In this document: positions 1-12,218 of the stretch, one piece after another
How the letters are laid out: every line of letters begins with the position of its first letter
How positions within the stretch are numbered: position 1 is the stretch's first letter
Origin: Physcomitrium patens
Lineage: Eukaryota; Streptophyta; Bryopsida; Funariales; Funariaceae
Assembly (NCBI RefSeq): GCF_000002425.4
Contig: NC_037253.1
Span: forward strand, 17,004,407 to 17,068,406
Direction: 5' to 3'
DNA length: 64,000 bases
Made by a program: the position numbers and the translations under genes
Notes under the pieces: generated by a model
What the model saw: only the letters and a program-made list of their open reading frames with translations
The model's database searches: none
What the model was told of the DNA's origin: nothing

Positions 1-2090
1 ATGTACAACTTCTAATGTCAAATGAAAGTTTCTACAAAGAGAGGTGATCTACTTTCTTTAAAATAAAAAATTTATAATTTAGAAAATAAAGGATTCAAAG
101 GTGAATAGTTCACAACCTTTGAAATACAACAATAAAAGTAGGATAATACACTCGCTTCTAAACTAGACATGAATAAAGAGTTAGTACTTTTGTTAATTTT
201 TCAAGAATAAGAATTTAAAAAAGATAATTAAATAAGTGAAAAATGAATCAAAGAGATATGACAAAATATAAATATGAAAATAATAATATATTTAATAAAA
301 AATTAAAATAGCTATTGTCAAAGATTAAAAAATTAAAAACTCTTGATAGTAGATAGAAAACAAAAAAAAATTGAATAAAATGAACAAGGCTTCATTCTTG
401 CCTCTATATATACTATTTACTTAAGAGCTATATAGTAATGTTCTATAAGACTTTTAAAACATGTCCAATTTGTAAGACAGATGTTTAACTTATAAGAAAA
501 GTTTCTTATATGTGCACAATGCAATAAGCTTTTTTCACAAGCTATTAACACATACAACATATTGCTAAATTATTGGCTAAGTTTCTAATCTACTAATCAA
601 TTGTAGACATGTGTGAAGATGAAAACGCATCTATGAAGCTTATAAGAAGCTTTTTTATAAGAGATTATTTAATTTATCTATTCTTATCTACTTCTACTTA
701 TCCATATTATCTAATTAACTATTAGAGTAAATATATCCATGACAACAACATCTATTAAAATTAAGATGGAGATTTAAGAAAATCTTTGTTATAAAACAAA
801 GACAATTCAATGGAGATTGTATTCTATCTTTAATCTTTGTTTGTAGTTTCTTAGTATTTATAATGCCAAGGAGATAGAGTATCAAAAATTAATAGATTTT
901 ATTTAAAAATTATTTTTTGAAGAGTAATTAAACAAGTCATTGTAATTGTAACAACCTTCAAGATGATGTAATAGAAATGGAGATCTTCAAAAAAAAAAAA
1001 AAATAGAAATAAATGAAAAGAGACAACATATTTAATATCATAGCTTTTAAAGAGACTTCTAATATTTGGTGATATTATTAGAGGTAGAAACCACTTCCAA
1101 TAGTATTTTAAATATTTTAATTTAAAAAAATTATAAATAGCTTAATAATGATTAAATATTATGGTGATTTTTTATTATAATATAAAATAGTATCAATATC
1201 AAAAAGAACCTATCAACTTCCTTAATAGGCAATAAAGATTAGAATATATAGAAAATATAATTTATCACATCTTAAATTTTTTGAACTTGTAATTGCCGCT
1301 CTTTGTAGATCTTGTCTTTAAAAGAAGGGATAATATCACTGACATTTATATTTATTCCAATTATTACTTAGATAGAAGGAATAGAGAGAAATATGTAGAA
1401 TTAGACAAATTCGATAATATGTTATGGAAAAGTTTTTTAAAAGTACTATATATGTATTTTTTTTTATAGATTTTTGTAGGTGATTGGTAGATTTAAAATT
1501 TTACCAATAAGTTGGCCATGTATTATAGATGCTTTATTTATGATACAAAATATATATTTGGTATACATATAAAAAATTGTCTTGTAAATTAGACATGTGT
1601 CATACATATTGAATACATGTTGGTTTTATAGAACGTTGCTACATAGCTTCTACTTAGATAGTATATATAGAGACAATAATAAAGCTTTTTTCACTGCTTT
1701 TAAGTCTATTTGTACTTTTAATTTATTTTCAAGAATTCTTAATTTTTAAATATTTTGCAATAGCTATTTCATTATTTATTTTTTATTTTTTTATCATATT
1801 TTTTTGATATATATTTTGTATTCTTATCTTCAATGATAATATTTTTTAAAAATAAAAAATAACTATCTATGACAACTACATCCTTGGACTTAATTTTCTC
1901 TACTTAAAATATAACATATATTTTAAAAATAATTTATTTTAAAAAATAATGCTCCTAAATTAAAGAAAGTAAATTAAAAAATTAAAATTAAAAAAAATAT
2001 GCAAAGTTGTTTATCCAAGATTACAAAAGTTATTTGAGTCACTTTTAAAAGATAGAAATAAGGAATGTCGATTGAAGATTGATTAAAAGG
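1..2090. other. AT-rich, CpG-poor intergenic DNA, no gene seen
   Basis: Both strands are full of stops and homopolymer A/T runs. A TATA-like stretch near 1661-1675 followed by an A-rich tail could be the promoter part of a decayed LTR belonging to the plus-strand gypsy element that starts downstream, but I could not align it to another LTR copy. No protein-coding exon or RNA gene is supported here. Confidence 0.5.
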
Positions 2091-2995
2091 AGGTGGTTGG
2101 AGCTTTATCATTGCTTATACAAAAATAACAACAAAAAAATAAAAGTTTAACAAATGATGCAAAAGCTGTAGTACTTCCAACAATCCATGCTTATGTCAAA
2201 CATTTTTTTTTGTTTCTAGGATTGAAAATTCAACTATAAATGAGTTAATAAAGTTTATTTGGAAATTAAAGATTAAATTAGCTAAATTTAAGAAGAAAAA
2301 CTTCAAAAAATTTATAAAAAAATCATGAAAATAAAAACTAGATTTATTAAAGAAAAGATTGCTTTCACATTGGATGTGGTACAATAGCATTGATCATCTA
2401 TAAAGATAATATGAAGAATGTATAGATGAATTAGTATTATAGTGCTTTTCAAAGATAGAAGGATTCATTTAAGAAAAAGTAAAGCAATATTGAAAGTAAA
2501 TATTGAAAAATGAGAGATGAAGGTGTTAATAAATAGAATATTTAAGATAAATTTTGAAAAATAATCAATGAAGGTGTCAATAAATGGAATATTGAAGATT
2601 CATGCAATAAAACCAAGAACATATAGTATTCAAGTGAAGCATCTTATTCATGATTATGTAGATTCAAGCATTGAGACATTAAATCAAGTGAGTTCATTAT
2701 GTCTAAATGCTATAAAGTTTGCTAAAAGTAGGGAGTTTAATAGAAATATACTATTTCATGTTGATAATCTATTTTTCAAACTATAGATTAGAATGATTTG
2801 CTTAATACTTTATTGGTTCATGCATATATTATAAAGAGTCAACTTAAGGCGATAATAGAAGAGAAAAAAAAGAAAAATAAGAAAAATGAAGGAGCATCTA
2901 AAAGAAATATGCAATCAAATAAGAAAAGATAAAAACATGATTCTATGAAGACAAGAGATAATAAAGGATTTGCCATCTTTTTTGAAGAAAAAACG
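2090..2995 (+). mobile_element. Decayed Ty3/gypsy gag region (plus-strand element)
   Basis: This is the 5' coding part of a broken retrotransposon on the plus strand. The stretch at 2790-2990 matches, in translation, the gag region of the minus-strand element B near 52,850-53,000: both read LLVHAYI or LYVHAYI, then R/K-S-Q, followed by a lysine/glutamate-rich tail. Frameshifts and stops are frequent, so no Gag protein can be made. Orientation agrees with the protease, reverse transcriptase and integrase pieces downstream. The upstream limit is approximate. Confidence 0.55.
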
Positions 2996-3319
2996 TAAGG
3001 CTTTGATTATGATTTGCAATAGATATTGAAATAGCAATGGATTTGAAGAAAGTTTTAGAAGAACAAATTTTAAATAGGAAGGTAGAATTTATCTTATAAA
3101 GAAGTCCTTGGGATTGTATAATAAGAATTTCATGAGGTTATTATGGATATTATTAAAAAAAAAATGGACAAATTATAGAAGAAACTATGACTTCAAATGC
3201 ATATGAGAAATATGTCATAAGAGATGAAGACATTATTGACCATATATATATCAAGATTTTTCTCATCTAGAATTTATTATAGAGGAAGGTATAGTCATTG
3301 AACAATAATAATAACAAAG

Positions 3320-3830
3320 ACATTGGTAAAGTTGGATAATCTTAAAGAACCTCTTGTGGCATTAATTAATCATGGTTTGGAAATAAATTTGATGTCAAAG
3401 GATTTATATAAGATGGAAAAATTATCTATTAATATAAATTATAGATAATTGATTTGAGATATAAATAATTTAAGGTAAAATTTCTCTAGATCATGTCTAA
3501 ATGTAAAAATTATAATAAGAGATATAAGTAATAAGAAAAATTTCTTTATATAAGAAAACTCTATATATCCTATTATTTCAAAAAAAATCATATATAATGG
3601 ATGCTTAGATAGAGATAAAGACAATAGATAATCAATTAGCATATATACAGATTAGAAGTTATAATAAAAAAATAATCTAATTTTTGATGGTTTGTGCAAA
3701 CCATGATAGAAATAAAGGTATTTTAAAGGAGCATCTTTTGTTAAGAATGTATAAAAAGTTTAGAGATTTTGACATCTCAAAATTTATATCACATACCATT
3801 GTAAGATAGGATTGCAATGGTGTGAGTTTA
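3320..3830 (+). mobile_element. Gypsy aspartic protease remnant
   Basis: A retroviral-type pepsin-like protease fragment. The translation near 3347-3415 reads PLVALINHGLEINLMSKDLY, where NHG stands at the place of the catalytic D-S/T-G (element B shows DHG here). Further down, MVCANHDRNKGILKEH at about 3690-3745 matches the same place in element B (about 52,000). The coding homology runs to about 3830, where a foreign insert begins, and resumes at 5049. The fragment is a pseudogene with several stops; Asn in place of Asp in the motif is probably decay. Confidence 0.7.
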
Positions 3831-5048
3831 AATTTCAATCCTCAATCCCAATTATAAGATGGCCTCAATTAAGAGTTGCTTGTAATTGGTGGTATGAAGT
3901 GAAGTAAGCAATTGGCAAAAGATCAAGGAGGAACAACCACAATACAAGTAAAAGAGACGAAATCAAGTAATTACAACATTCAAAACAAAGTCACAATCCG
4001 TTCATCAGATTTTCATCTAGTAAAAAGTAAAAGTAAAAAAATAAATAAAAAATAGACAGATAATTTTTTTATCTTTCCAATGACATAAAAATCATGTAAT
4101 TTTAAGTTATTATGAGTAAGTTATGATAGATTAAAGATAGAATGTGAATAATAAAAAAGTTAAGTGAATAATTTTTACCTCAAGGGTAACTTGCTTAAGA
4201 AATCAGGAGTTCGAGCCTCACCAAGGCTCACAAGTAGTGTATATTCTCCCCTTCAAGAGGCCTTGAGGCCTTAGTCTTATCTTCCTACCTATACCTAAGG
4301 TGCTATAACCCATATAGAAATTGTGCACCTTTCTTCCTATAAGGACTACACTAGCTGTTAGTCCTCCTATTTTCTACTAGTAAAACTACTTTTTTTACAT
4401 TTTTGACTTTACCTTCGTATTCAAAAACACCCAATTAGCCTAGAAACCTTGCATAGTCTTCAAATCTTGCTTCATTTCTTCATTATGGCTCTCAAGGTGA
4501 TAAAACTCAATTTTACCAAAGTCTTGAAATTTTCTCTAAAAATTCATAAAAAATTCTAAATAAATTCTTAAATATCCTATAATGTTTCTATAATACTAAT
4601 ATCCATACGAAGCTATATTTTCTTATCTTAGTGATTTTTTATAGTAATAAAGTCAATTTAAATCCACTAAAAATTCTATTTTTTATATAATTAACTAAAA
4701 AGACATGAAGCTCTTTTTCATGCTTCTTCTAACTACTAACTTATCATTGATAGGATTTTATAAGTAATACATCTAGATAGGAGCCAATGAAGATATTGGT
4801 TTCAATAACTAACTCTTAATACTTAACAATAAGAAAAATACTAAACTAACTAAGATAATTGCCTCTAAGACTTACTAAGACTCTATTTTTATAACTTTTC
4901 TTCTAATAACACTTTTGCAACTTATAAATACTTCTAAATTATAATAAATACTCGAATAGTAAAAAAAAACTCTCTATTCTTAATATTTGTATAATTGAAT
5001 AACTTAAAACTATGCTTTTAACTAATCTACTAATTAAAATCAATTTGC
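3831..5048. mobile_element. About 1.2-kb insert in the gypsy element, possibly non-LTR
   Basis: Element B runs without a break through this part of the polyprotein, whereas the plus-strand element is interrupted from about 3831 to 5048. The sequence just left of the insert (about 3814-3830) and just right (about 5049-5068) both align to the same 20-bp stretch of element B, differing mainly by transitions, which looks like a 17-bp target-site duplication. Inside, 4208-4218 resembles a tRNA-type internal B box. The segment contains no recognisable protein. A long target duplication suggests a LINE/SINE-type event; the identity of the insert is unknown. Confidence 0.45.
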
Positions 5049-6525
5049 GGGACTTACAAATGGTACAAGCAATGATGGCTTTTTGCCAAATGAAAATAAT
5101 GATAAAGCCATTTTTATGAATAATGTTGAATTATCAAGGGATGATTCAATTTTTTTCAAAAATATAATGAATTTAGATAGAATAAAAAAGCATTATGTTA
5201 AAAACATAGAATACAAGTTAAAGGAAGTAAAAATACTTGAAAAAGATGAAAACACATCAAAGATGTTTAAATCAATTATGCTTTGGTGATACTATAGGAA
5301 AATTACATTTGACATTGAATTTGGATTTTGAGAGTAATGATAAGATAGTGAAGATATATTCTAAAGAATTCTATGATGCAATGAAGGAATTTATAGAAAA
5401 ATATGAAATAATATTAAAAACTAAATAGAAGTCTATAGCAAAAAAATTTAAATCAAGGATATAATCAATACCAATAAATTATAAAAAAAAGGTTAAAAAA
5501 ACTTCTACTCAATCACATTTGAGAGATTCAAAGAAGATAGGGCCTAAATATACAAACGTATTAAGATTGGATGGATTAAAGATTAAAGATGAAAGTATTT
5601 TGATAAGTGTTGAGATAAAGTATTTTAAAGAGATATTATTATACCATAGTAAGTCATTTGTAATTAAGGCATATAAAATTGGTTGTATACATCAAAGTAT
5701 TGTAGTATTGATGGTTATTTTTACCATATCTTATATGCAACAAAACTTATGAGCAATTCCAGTACTAAAGACTTATTTTACTAAAGATAATTAATTTACT
5801 TACTAAAAAAATTAAGATGAGGATTTTAGAACTATCTATTGCATTATATTATAATTGGTGGTTTATGGTACCTAAAAAGAATGAAACATTGAGGTTTATT
5901 TAAGATATGCAACTAGTGAATAAAGTAACTATTTAAAACATGGATTTAAGTTTAGCTAAGAATGAATTTATAGAGGCATTTATGAAAAGCTCAATTTATT
6001 CTATGGATGATTTATATTTGGAGTATAATCATTTTTAATTGGCAATGCAAAGTAGAGATCTGACTATTACAAGAACTTTATGAAATTTAATAATGATGTA
6101 TATATTACCGCATGGGACTATAAGTTTTGTGGCACATATAATAAATGGAATGAATAAAATATTGAGAGATTTTATTTCAAAAAATAATATGCTATTTTAA
6201 ATGATGTGCTCATCGAAAGATACACAAAAGAAAAAAATGATGAAATATTAGGCAAGAAAGGGTATGTTATAAGTTTGATATGGATTATACTATTAATTAT
6301 GAAAAATAATTAATAAAATTGAAAGAAATTTATTTGACTTTATCAAAAAAATAGTCAATATTTAAAATTGATAAAATTCTTGTTGTAGAACATCCATATA
6401 AATCATATGGAAAAAATCATCTCTGAAGAAGGTGGGTGCAATCAAAAGGATGAAAAAATGTGCAAACACTATAAAGATTCAAAAGTTCTTAGAAGTATGT
6501 ATGTTTTATTACATATGAAGAAGTC
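5049..6525 (+). mobile_element. Gypsy linker and reverse transcriptase remnant
   Basis: Continuation of the plus-strand polyprotein. 5049-5750 matches the protease-RT linker of element B (51,180-51,990), including DGFLPNENNDKAI and the SIVVLMVIFTISY segment. The reverse transcriptase follows at about 5845-6500: NWWFMVPKKNETLRFI, QLVNKVTI, YSMDDLYLEYNHF and FVAHIINGMNKILRDFI are diagnostic of the Ty3/gypsy fold. The product would lie in a virus-like particle and copy element RNA. Multiple stops and frameshifts make it dead. At about 6430-6520 the post-RT segment (AIKRMKKCANTIKIQKFLE) is cut off by an LTR of the opposite orientation. Confidence 0.8.
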
Positions 6526-7262
6526 ATAAATTAATCTCAAATAAAAATAATAAAAAAAATTCTAAAGAAATAGAAAAATAAAATCTTTACAAAAATAATA
6601 AAAATAAAAATCTAAATAAATCCTAAATAAATCTTAGATAAATATTAATCAAATCTAAATGTAGTCCTAAATAAATCCTAATGAAATTCTAATAATCTTA
6701 ATCAAACTCTAATTAAATTCTAAATAAATCCTAAAAAATCCTAAATAAATCTTAACTAATTACTAAAACTATATTAAAACCTCAAAAAATATAAATTGAA
6801 CTTTTGATTTTAACTAAAATTTTACACACATCTTAGTCCACAAGCAATTAATAAGCATATAAAATTTGAAGAAAATTGACTTACCAATTTGAAAAAAAAA
6901 ACTTTTTAATTCTCAAAATCCAAATCCACCAAATACATCTCTTATTTTGAAAAGCCCTCAAAACCTCAATATAACTTCAAATTTCATGGAATTAACTCTC
7001 AAAAATCTTTGCATAAGTTTGCTCTCAAATCTCACTTTTTAATCAACCAAAAAACTTTAGAATCACCATAGGTATGCAATTTTGTGCCTCAAGGTCTGAT
7101 TTCGATCTTAATTTACAACCACTCATCTCTAAATGTAAATCCTTTATATTTTGAGGTAATTTTTGTAAAAACTTTTTTTTAATTTCTTCTTAAAAATAAG
7201 TATGTTATTTATTTATTTTATTTGCTCAATGCATTTGATTATATTGGAGAAAAAAATATTGA
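6526..7262 (-). mobile_element. Solo or partial B-family LTR inserted in the plus-strand element
   Basis: The segment starts with the degenerate (A)AATCCTAAATA-type array (6590-6760) typical of the B-family LTR and continues with a stretch, about 6940-7140, that aligns with the LTR at 43,190-43,400 and with 62,880-63,060. It reads in the same plus-strand direction as those LTRs, so it belongs to an element of minus polarity, opposite to its host. Its length is less than half that of the 1.6-kb LTR at 42,050-43,671, so it is truncated or internally deleted. Boundaries are good to a few tens of bases. Confidence 0.65.
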
Positions 7263-8530
7263 ATGGATAAAAGTTTAAGAAAGTTTAACAAAAGGTCCAT
7301 GGGTATTTTCTTTAGAATGCATTTTGATAAAAGCATTCAAAATGAAAGAATAGAATATTACAATGGCTTGTAAGTGGCTTTGAAATTCAATAAAAGATCA
7401 TCAAGGAATTCCATGAAAATTGGTGGATAAGACATTGAGGCATTTAAGCAATATTTGCTTAAGTAAAATAGAGGCTTTAGTGGAAGGTTGTATATAAAAA
7501 TGTAGTTGATTTGAAGGATCTTGTCAAACATATCAATTATATTTAAATATGAGTCATTGAAATAGATTACATCCAACTTATCCATTAGAAATTCCTTATG
7601 TGGTTGATTAATTTAGTTGCAATATTTATGGAAATTAGACAAAAAGATAATTTCGTACTTGCTTGAGAGGATTGTCTAATTAAGTAGAAAGAAGAGCACT
7701 ATGGACAAAGACTATAGAGGTAGTACATTGATTTTTTTTTGAAGATATTATTTGTTGTTATGGTTGTATTAAAAAACTTATGGTGGATAGGGGCAAATTG
7801 AATACAATAGACATATATAAATTCTTCAAAAAAATAGAGATTAAAATTATTTTAATAATGGCTTATAATTTAAAAGCTTATGGCAAGAGTGAATATGGGC
7901 ATGTACCAATTATGAAAATATTAGTTAAGGCATATAATAGAAAAGTGATGAATTGACCTAAGTTATTATTATTTGCATTATAGGCAAGTTACACCACTTA
8001 TAGTACAATTACAAGATACATGTTGAGGGAATAAATGTATAAGCAAAAATCAGTAATACCACTTAAAAAAGTAGTACTTACGTAGAATATATTACCTTTA
8101 AAAGATAGACCTAGTAGAGATGAATTATTAGTAATAAAAATTTGATAACTTGAGAGAAGACCAAATGACATTGAGTTAGCTATTAAGAAGTTGAAAGAAG
8201 TAAGAATAAAGAACAAAGAGAGATTTGATTGTTAGCATCAATTGCAACTTAAGGCTATTCAAAAGAGAGATTGGATATTTATTTATAATAGTAGCTAGGA
8301 CAAGCAATATAATATAAATAAAAAATATGTTAAGAAGTTATTTCAATCTTATATTTTTATTAAAGCTTATAAAAATGTAATATACTTTTTACAAGAGTTA
8401 GATAGAACAAAGCTAAAGTTATCAATTACAAGTAAGTGAATTAAGTTTTTTTGTAAAAAAGGTAATAAAGACATAGTAAATAATGAAGAACAAGATCTAA
8501 AAGACCTTGAAGATGAAGAAATAATCAAAG
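7263..8530 (+). mobile_element. Gypsy integrase remnant with GPY/F-type C-terminus
   Basis: Decayed integrase of the plus-strand element. Core-domain pieces are visible in translation: a YGCIKKLMVDRGKLN segment at about 7760-7800 and MAYNLKAYGKSEYGH at about 7858-7900, in the positions where integrases carry the second catalytic Asp and the Asn-Ala-Glu region. At 8265-8430, DWIFIYNSS, DKQYNINKKYVKKLF and YFLQELDRTKLKL correspond to the GPY/F-like C-terminal module (DWVLVYDS, Q-KF-RRWFGPY and LxELDG in intact families). The same module occurs on the minus strand at 43,870-44,150 and 63,480-63,800. Stops and frameshifts show it is inactive. Confidence 0.8.
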
Positions 8531-8589
8531 ACTGATATAGACCCACATCATTTGGAGTCTAAATTAGCACATTCCAAAAGATGTATAGG

Positions 8590-9290
8590 TTTAGAAGAGG
8601 TAGATGTTGAGATGTGGGTCATTTAATGGCTAAATGGTAGATATTCATATATATTGTACCTACTTTAAGTATACAATTAGATTGTTGTAATTATTATATT
8701 GTTTCAATATATGTATTTATTTATATTAGCAGAGAATCAACCATTAGATTGATAATTGAAAAGATTTAGTAGTGATGATTAGGATAAAGATTGGATGCAC
8801 TATATGTGGTGGCTTATGATTGAATTGCATATGGCAACCTATTGGATTACATGTAATGGCTTTTCATTAGATTGTAAGGAGTGGCTTCTCATTGGACTAC
8901 AAGTGGTGGCTTTCCAATTAAATCATGATATTGCTTTCTATTAGATAAAATAATTAGAGATTTAAAAGATGAAAAGAAGAAGATAGAAACATCTTAAAAA
9001 AATCATTTGGAAGTAATAAAGAGACTTAAAAAAGTGAAGAGAGGTACAAAAAAATATAGTTGAAACTTCTTCTTTGATTTATGAAGAAGACAGATTTTGG
9101 ATTTCAGATTAGAGTCTATTATGATTGATTATAGTATTTGATTAAAACAAGATTTTATGAAAATATTTAAAACAAATTAATCCACTTGTATATAAATTTT
9201 GAGAAAAAAAATTAATTAGATCAAAAAAAAATAAAGTGCTAAAGTTAATTAGGTCTAGCAAATATACAAATTAAAGGCAATATTTTGAAG
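8590..9290 (+). mobile_element. Probable 3' polypurine tract and LTR of the plus-strand element
   Basis: After the integrase end there is a purine-rich tract at about 8596-8607 directly followed by TGAGATGTGGG, a reasonable LTR start (TG) at about 8610. The following 0.7 kb has no coding content and includes the 25-bp minisatellite described separately. No second copy of this LTR was found upstream, so both limits, especially the right one, are inferred. Confidence 0.4.
8811..8955. repeat. 25-bp imperfect tandem repeat, about 5.5 copies
   Basis: Units begin with GGC or a close variant at 8811, 8833, 8858, 8883, 8908 and 8932, spaced 22-25 bp. The unit has the form GGCTT.TCATTGGATTACAAG plus a short TG-rich joiner. 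Copies differ by several substitutions. It lies in the probable LTR of the plus-strand gypsy element and could be part of its U3 region. Confidence 0.7.
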
Positions 9291-9719
9291 GATCAAAACT
9301 TGGTGTCTATAAACATTATGATTATAATAATTAAAATATAATTGTATTATTAAGTTGAAAATATAATTATAAAATTTTAAGGTATTGTGATATTTATTTT
9401 AGGAGATATGTATGAAAGAATAACTAAGTATAAGATTGTGAAAAAAGAATAATGACTAAAAAGTTAACTTAAGGAATTTGTTGGTTACACATGATTCAAG
9501 TTATCAATCAATTTTAGAAATAAAAAATTATAAAGAGATAAGATGTGTGATCTACTACAAAAAGAATCAAATTATTCTATGGATTTTATATTAAGTTATA
9601 TAAATTTAAAATGAAATAGATCAAATTCAGTACTAGTGAAGAATTTGGATATTAATCTAATACAAAGAAGTACCAAGAAAGAATACTAAATAACTAAGAT
9701 ATAAAAATGTAATAAAGAT

Positions 9720-10480
9720 CACTACAACAAGAAGCATTATACTTTCTTGAACCAATAACAAACTTCTCAACAATGTTACATGCAAGGTTTTGGAATTTAA
9801 TAGCATTGATGGTAGTTAATTTTGATCTTTCTTTTTAAAATTGGATTTTTTTTTCTACTACCATTTTTAAATTTCTTTCTCTAAATGTTGTTGTAAAGAC
9901 TTTCTATAATAAATTTAAATCATATAATAGTTTTGAATCATTTTCCATCACAAATAGAAACTAAGAGAGAATTTATTTAGATATGAATATGCCTATGAAT
10001 TGACCTTGAGTAATCCATCATGATATTAGAAATGATGTAACCTTAAATAGAACGTGATTTGTTGTAGAAATCTTTTAAATTATGATATTTTGTCATCAAA
10101 CTTCTTTGTCATAGTAATCTTTGCTTCCTTCATACTTATAATAAAAAAGTTTTTTGGATCATTTGTAAGGTTGATTTACTTGCTTATTTGAAATGTACAA
10201 CTTTGTGGCATAGAAATTGGATCTTTGATATTGTCTTCTTCTATAGGAGTATGAATGGTATGCCTATTCTTGAAATTCTTAATATATGAAATTAATGTCT
10301 TAAGATTATTAAAAAGCTTATGAAGATTTTTAATAATTACAAATCTTTACTTATTTCCACCAAGTATAGCATCCATAATGTATTCTTCCATTTCTATAAT
10401 AGATGAATTTAATAAATGATATGTCAAATTAGAAGAGGATAATCTGTAATCTCTCATATCAAATAAAAATTTCTACAAGA
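9720..10480 (-). mobile_element. Minus-strand retrotransposon gag remnant
   Basis: Reading the minus strand from 10,480 down gives pieces typical of the Retrotrans_gag domain of Ty3/gypsy elements: KEAKITMTKKFDDKIS then FKRFLQQITFYLRLH at about 10,110-10,010, a FTTTFRERNLKMV block near 9880, and KFQNLACNIVEKF near 9790. All carry stops or frameshifts. No protease or pol follows in this orientation, because the sequence below 9.7 kb belongs to the opposite-strand element, so this is an isolated 5' fragment of another element. Confidence 0.6.
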
Positions 10481-10836
10481 TTTTTTTTTTTTTTTTTTTC
10501 TTTAAAGAAAGAATTAATATTAAAAAATAAAAAATATTAGTTTAAAGATGAATATTAAGCAACTTTTATATCATAAGAAAAGAAGTAAGATTATCCATTT
10601 ACTTCTAAAATAAAATTAGAACAGAATATTTGAAATATTATCAAAGTCTTAAAGGCAAAAACTTTGATAATAAAAATAAATAGGTAAAATATATCACAAA
10701 GAAAGATAATAAAAAAACGTATTTTTTAATAAAATACATATATTCACATTTATCAAAAAAATTAAACTTTAATGCAAAAAATAAACTTTACAATAACATC
10801 ACTAAATTTTATTTTAAAAATATATTTTTAGTATAA

Positions 10837-10873
<37 letters not shown>

Positions 10874-12166
10874 TATCAAGTGTAATTTTTTAAACTTCAG
10901 TTACAATTTGATTTTTTAAGATAAAGATATTTTACATATGATAATACTTTATAAATTATTCCAAGAGAATTTTAGTGGCTTCTAATATAAAAAACTATTG
11001 AAGCATCTATTTAATCTTGTGACTCTATTTCTCAAACCTATCCTCTACATTATTGATTGTATAGAATTTTTAACCTCTACTTAATTTTTTAAAAATATTG
11101 GCCATTCTTTCAATAAACCTTACTATAAAACTTAATATTTTTAATATTTATGATTTTAGTTTCAAAATAAAACATTTTCTGAGAAAAATGATACATTATT
11201 TCTTTTGTACAATACTATTGCAAAAAAAAAAAACTCTGATTTTCTAAATAATGTTTAACAATATCTTAAACTTCACAGTAATATTATCTTTGATTAAAAA
11301 TCTTAAACTTTATTAAGACTTTAGAAGACACCTTTTAATATTTTTAAATGTAATATTGGATTTTTTTTCACTCTTAATTTAAATAATAAATTAAATATGT
11401 TTATTTATTAAAAAAATATTAGATAAACACCTCCTTCCTTCATATCTCACACTTTTCCATATACATAGTAAAATTATTTTTTTAAATTAAAAATATTTAT
11501 AAATGAATTTGTTTTAAAAGATTTCTTAAATAAAATTAGTTTTTTTTAAAGAAAATAAAAAATTACATGAGATATATTATTTAATATTCTTAAATTTTAT
11601 CAAAAGAAAAATAAATTTTAAAAAATTCTACAAGCAATTGCATAAAACAATTAATTACAAATTTATTCTAAAATTTTTTAGTATAAATAAAAGATTTATT
11701 GTATGTATATTAAAATTCTTGGCATAAAAAAAGGGATGAAGGAGATGGAAAGAGATGTCTACTCAGTGATTTTAAATATTAGAGCAATATTTTTAATACA
11801 TCATCAATAATTATACAAATAAATAGGTAATGTTGATGTAATTTTTTAAAATTTTATATAATATTATTATATTTTTTCTACTCAAAAACTTTGTTCTATT
11901 ATTTATTATCGTTATCATTTATAATTTAATACTTTTGGCTTTTAAAAAGTTAAAGATCCAGTAATTATTAAAGATATGAATCTAAATAAATTCTAAAAGA
12001 TAATACACTTTTATATCATTGAAGAATAGAGAATTATATATATATAAGACAAAGAAGAATTAAAATTGCTATTGCTAAAGACAATGAAGATAAAAAGTCT
12101 TGAACCAAGACCATATACAAAATATATTGACAAGATTTAAGATTTTATTACTCTAATTTTCATATA

Positions 12167-12218
<52 letters not shown>

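Noticed and set aside
4140-4260. tRNA gene
   Set aside because: Only a B-box-like stretch is present; I could not form an acceptor stem or anticodon arm, so it is noted only as a possible SINE-type promoter.
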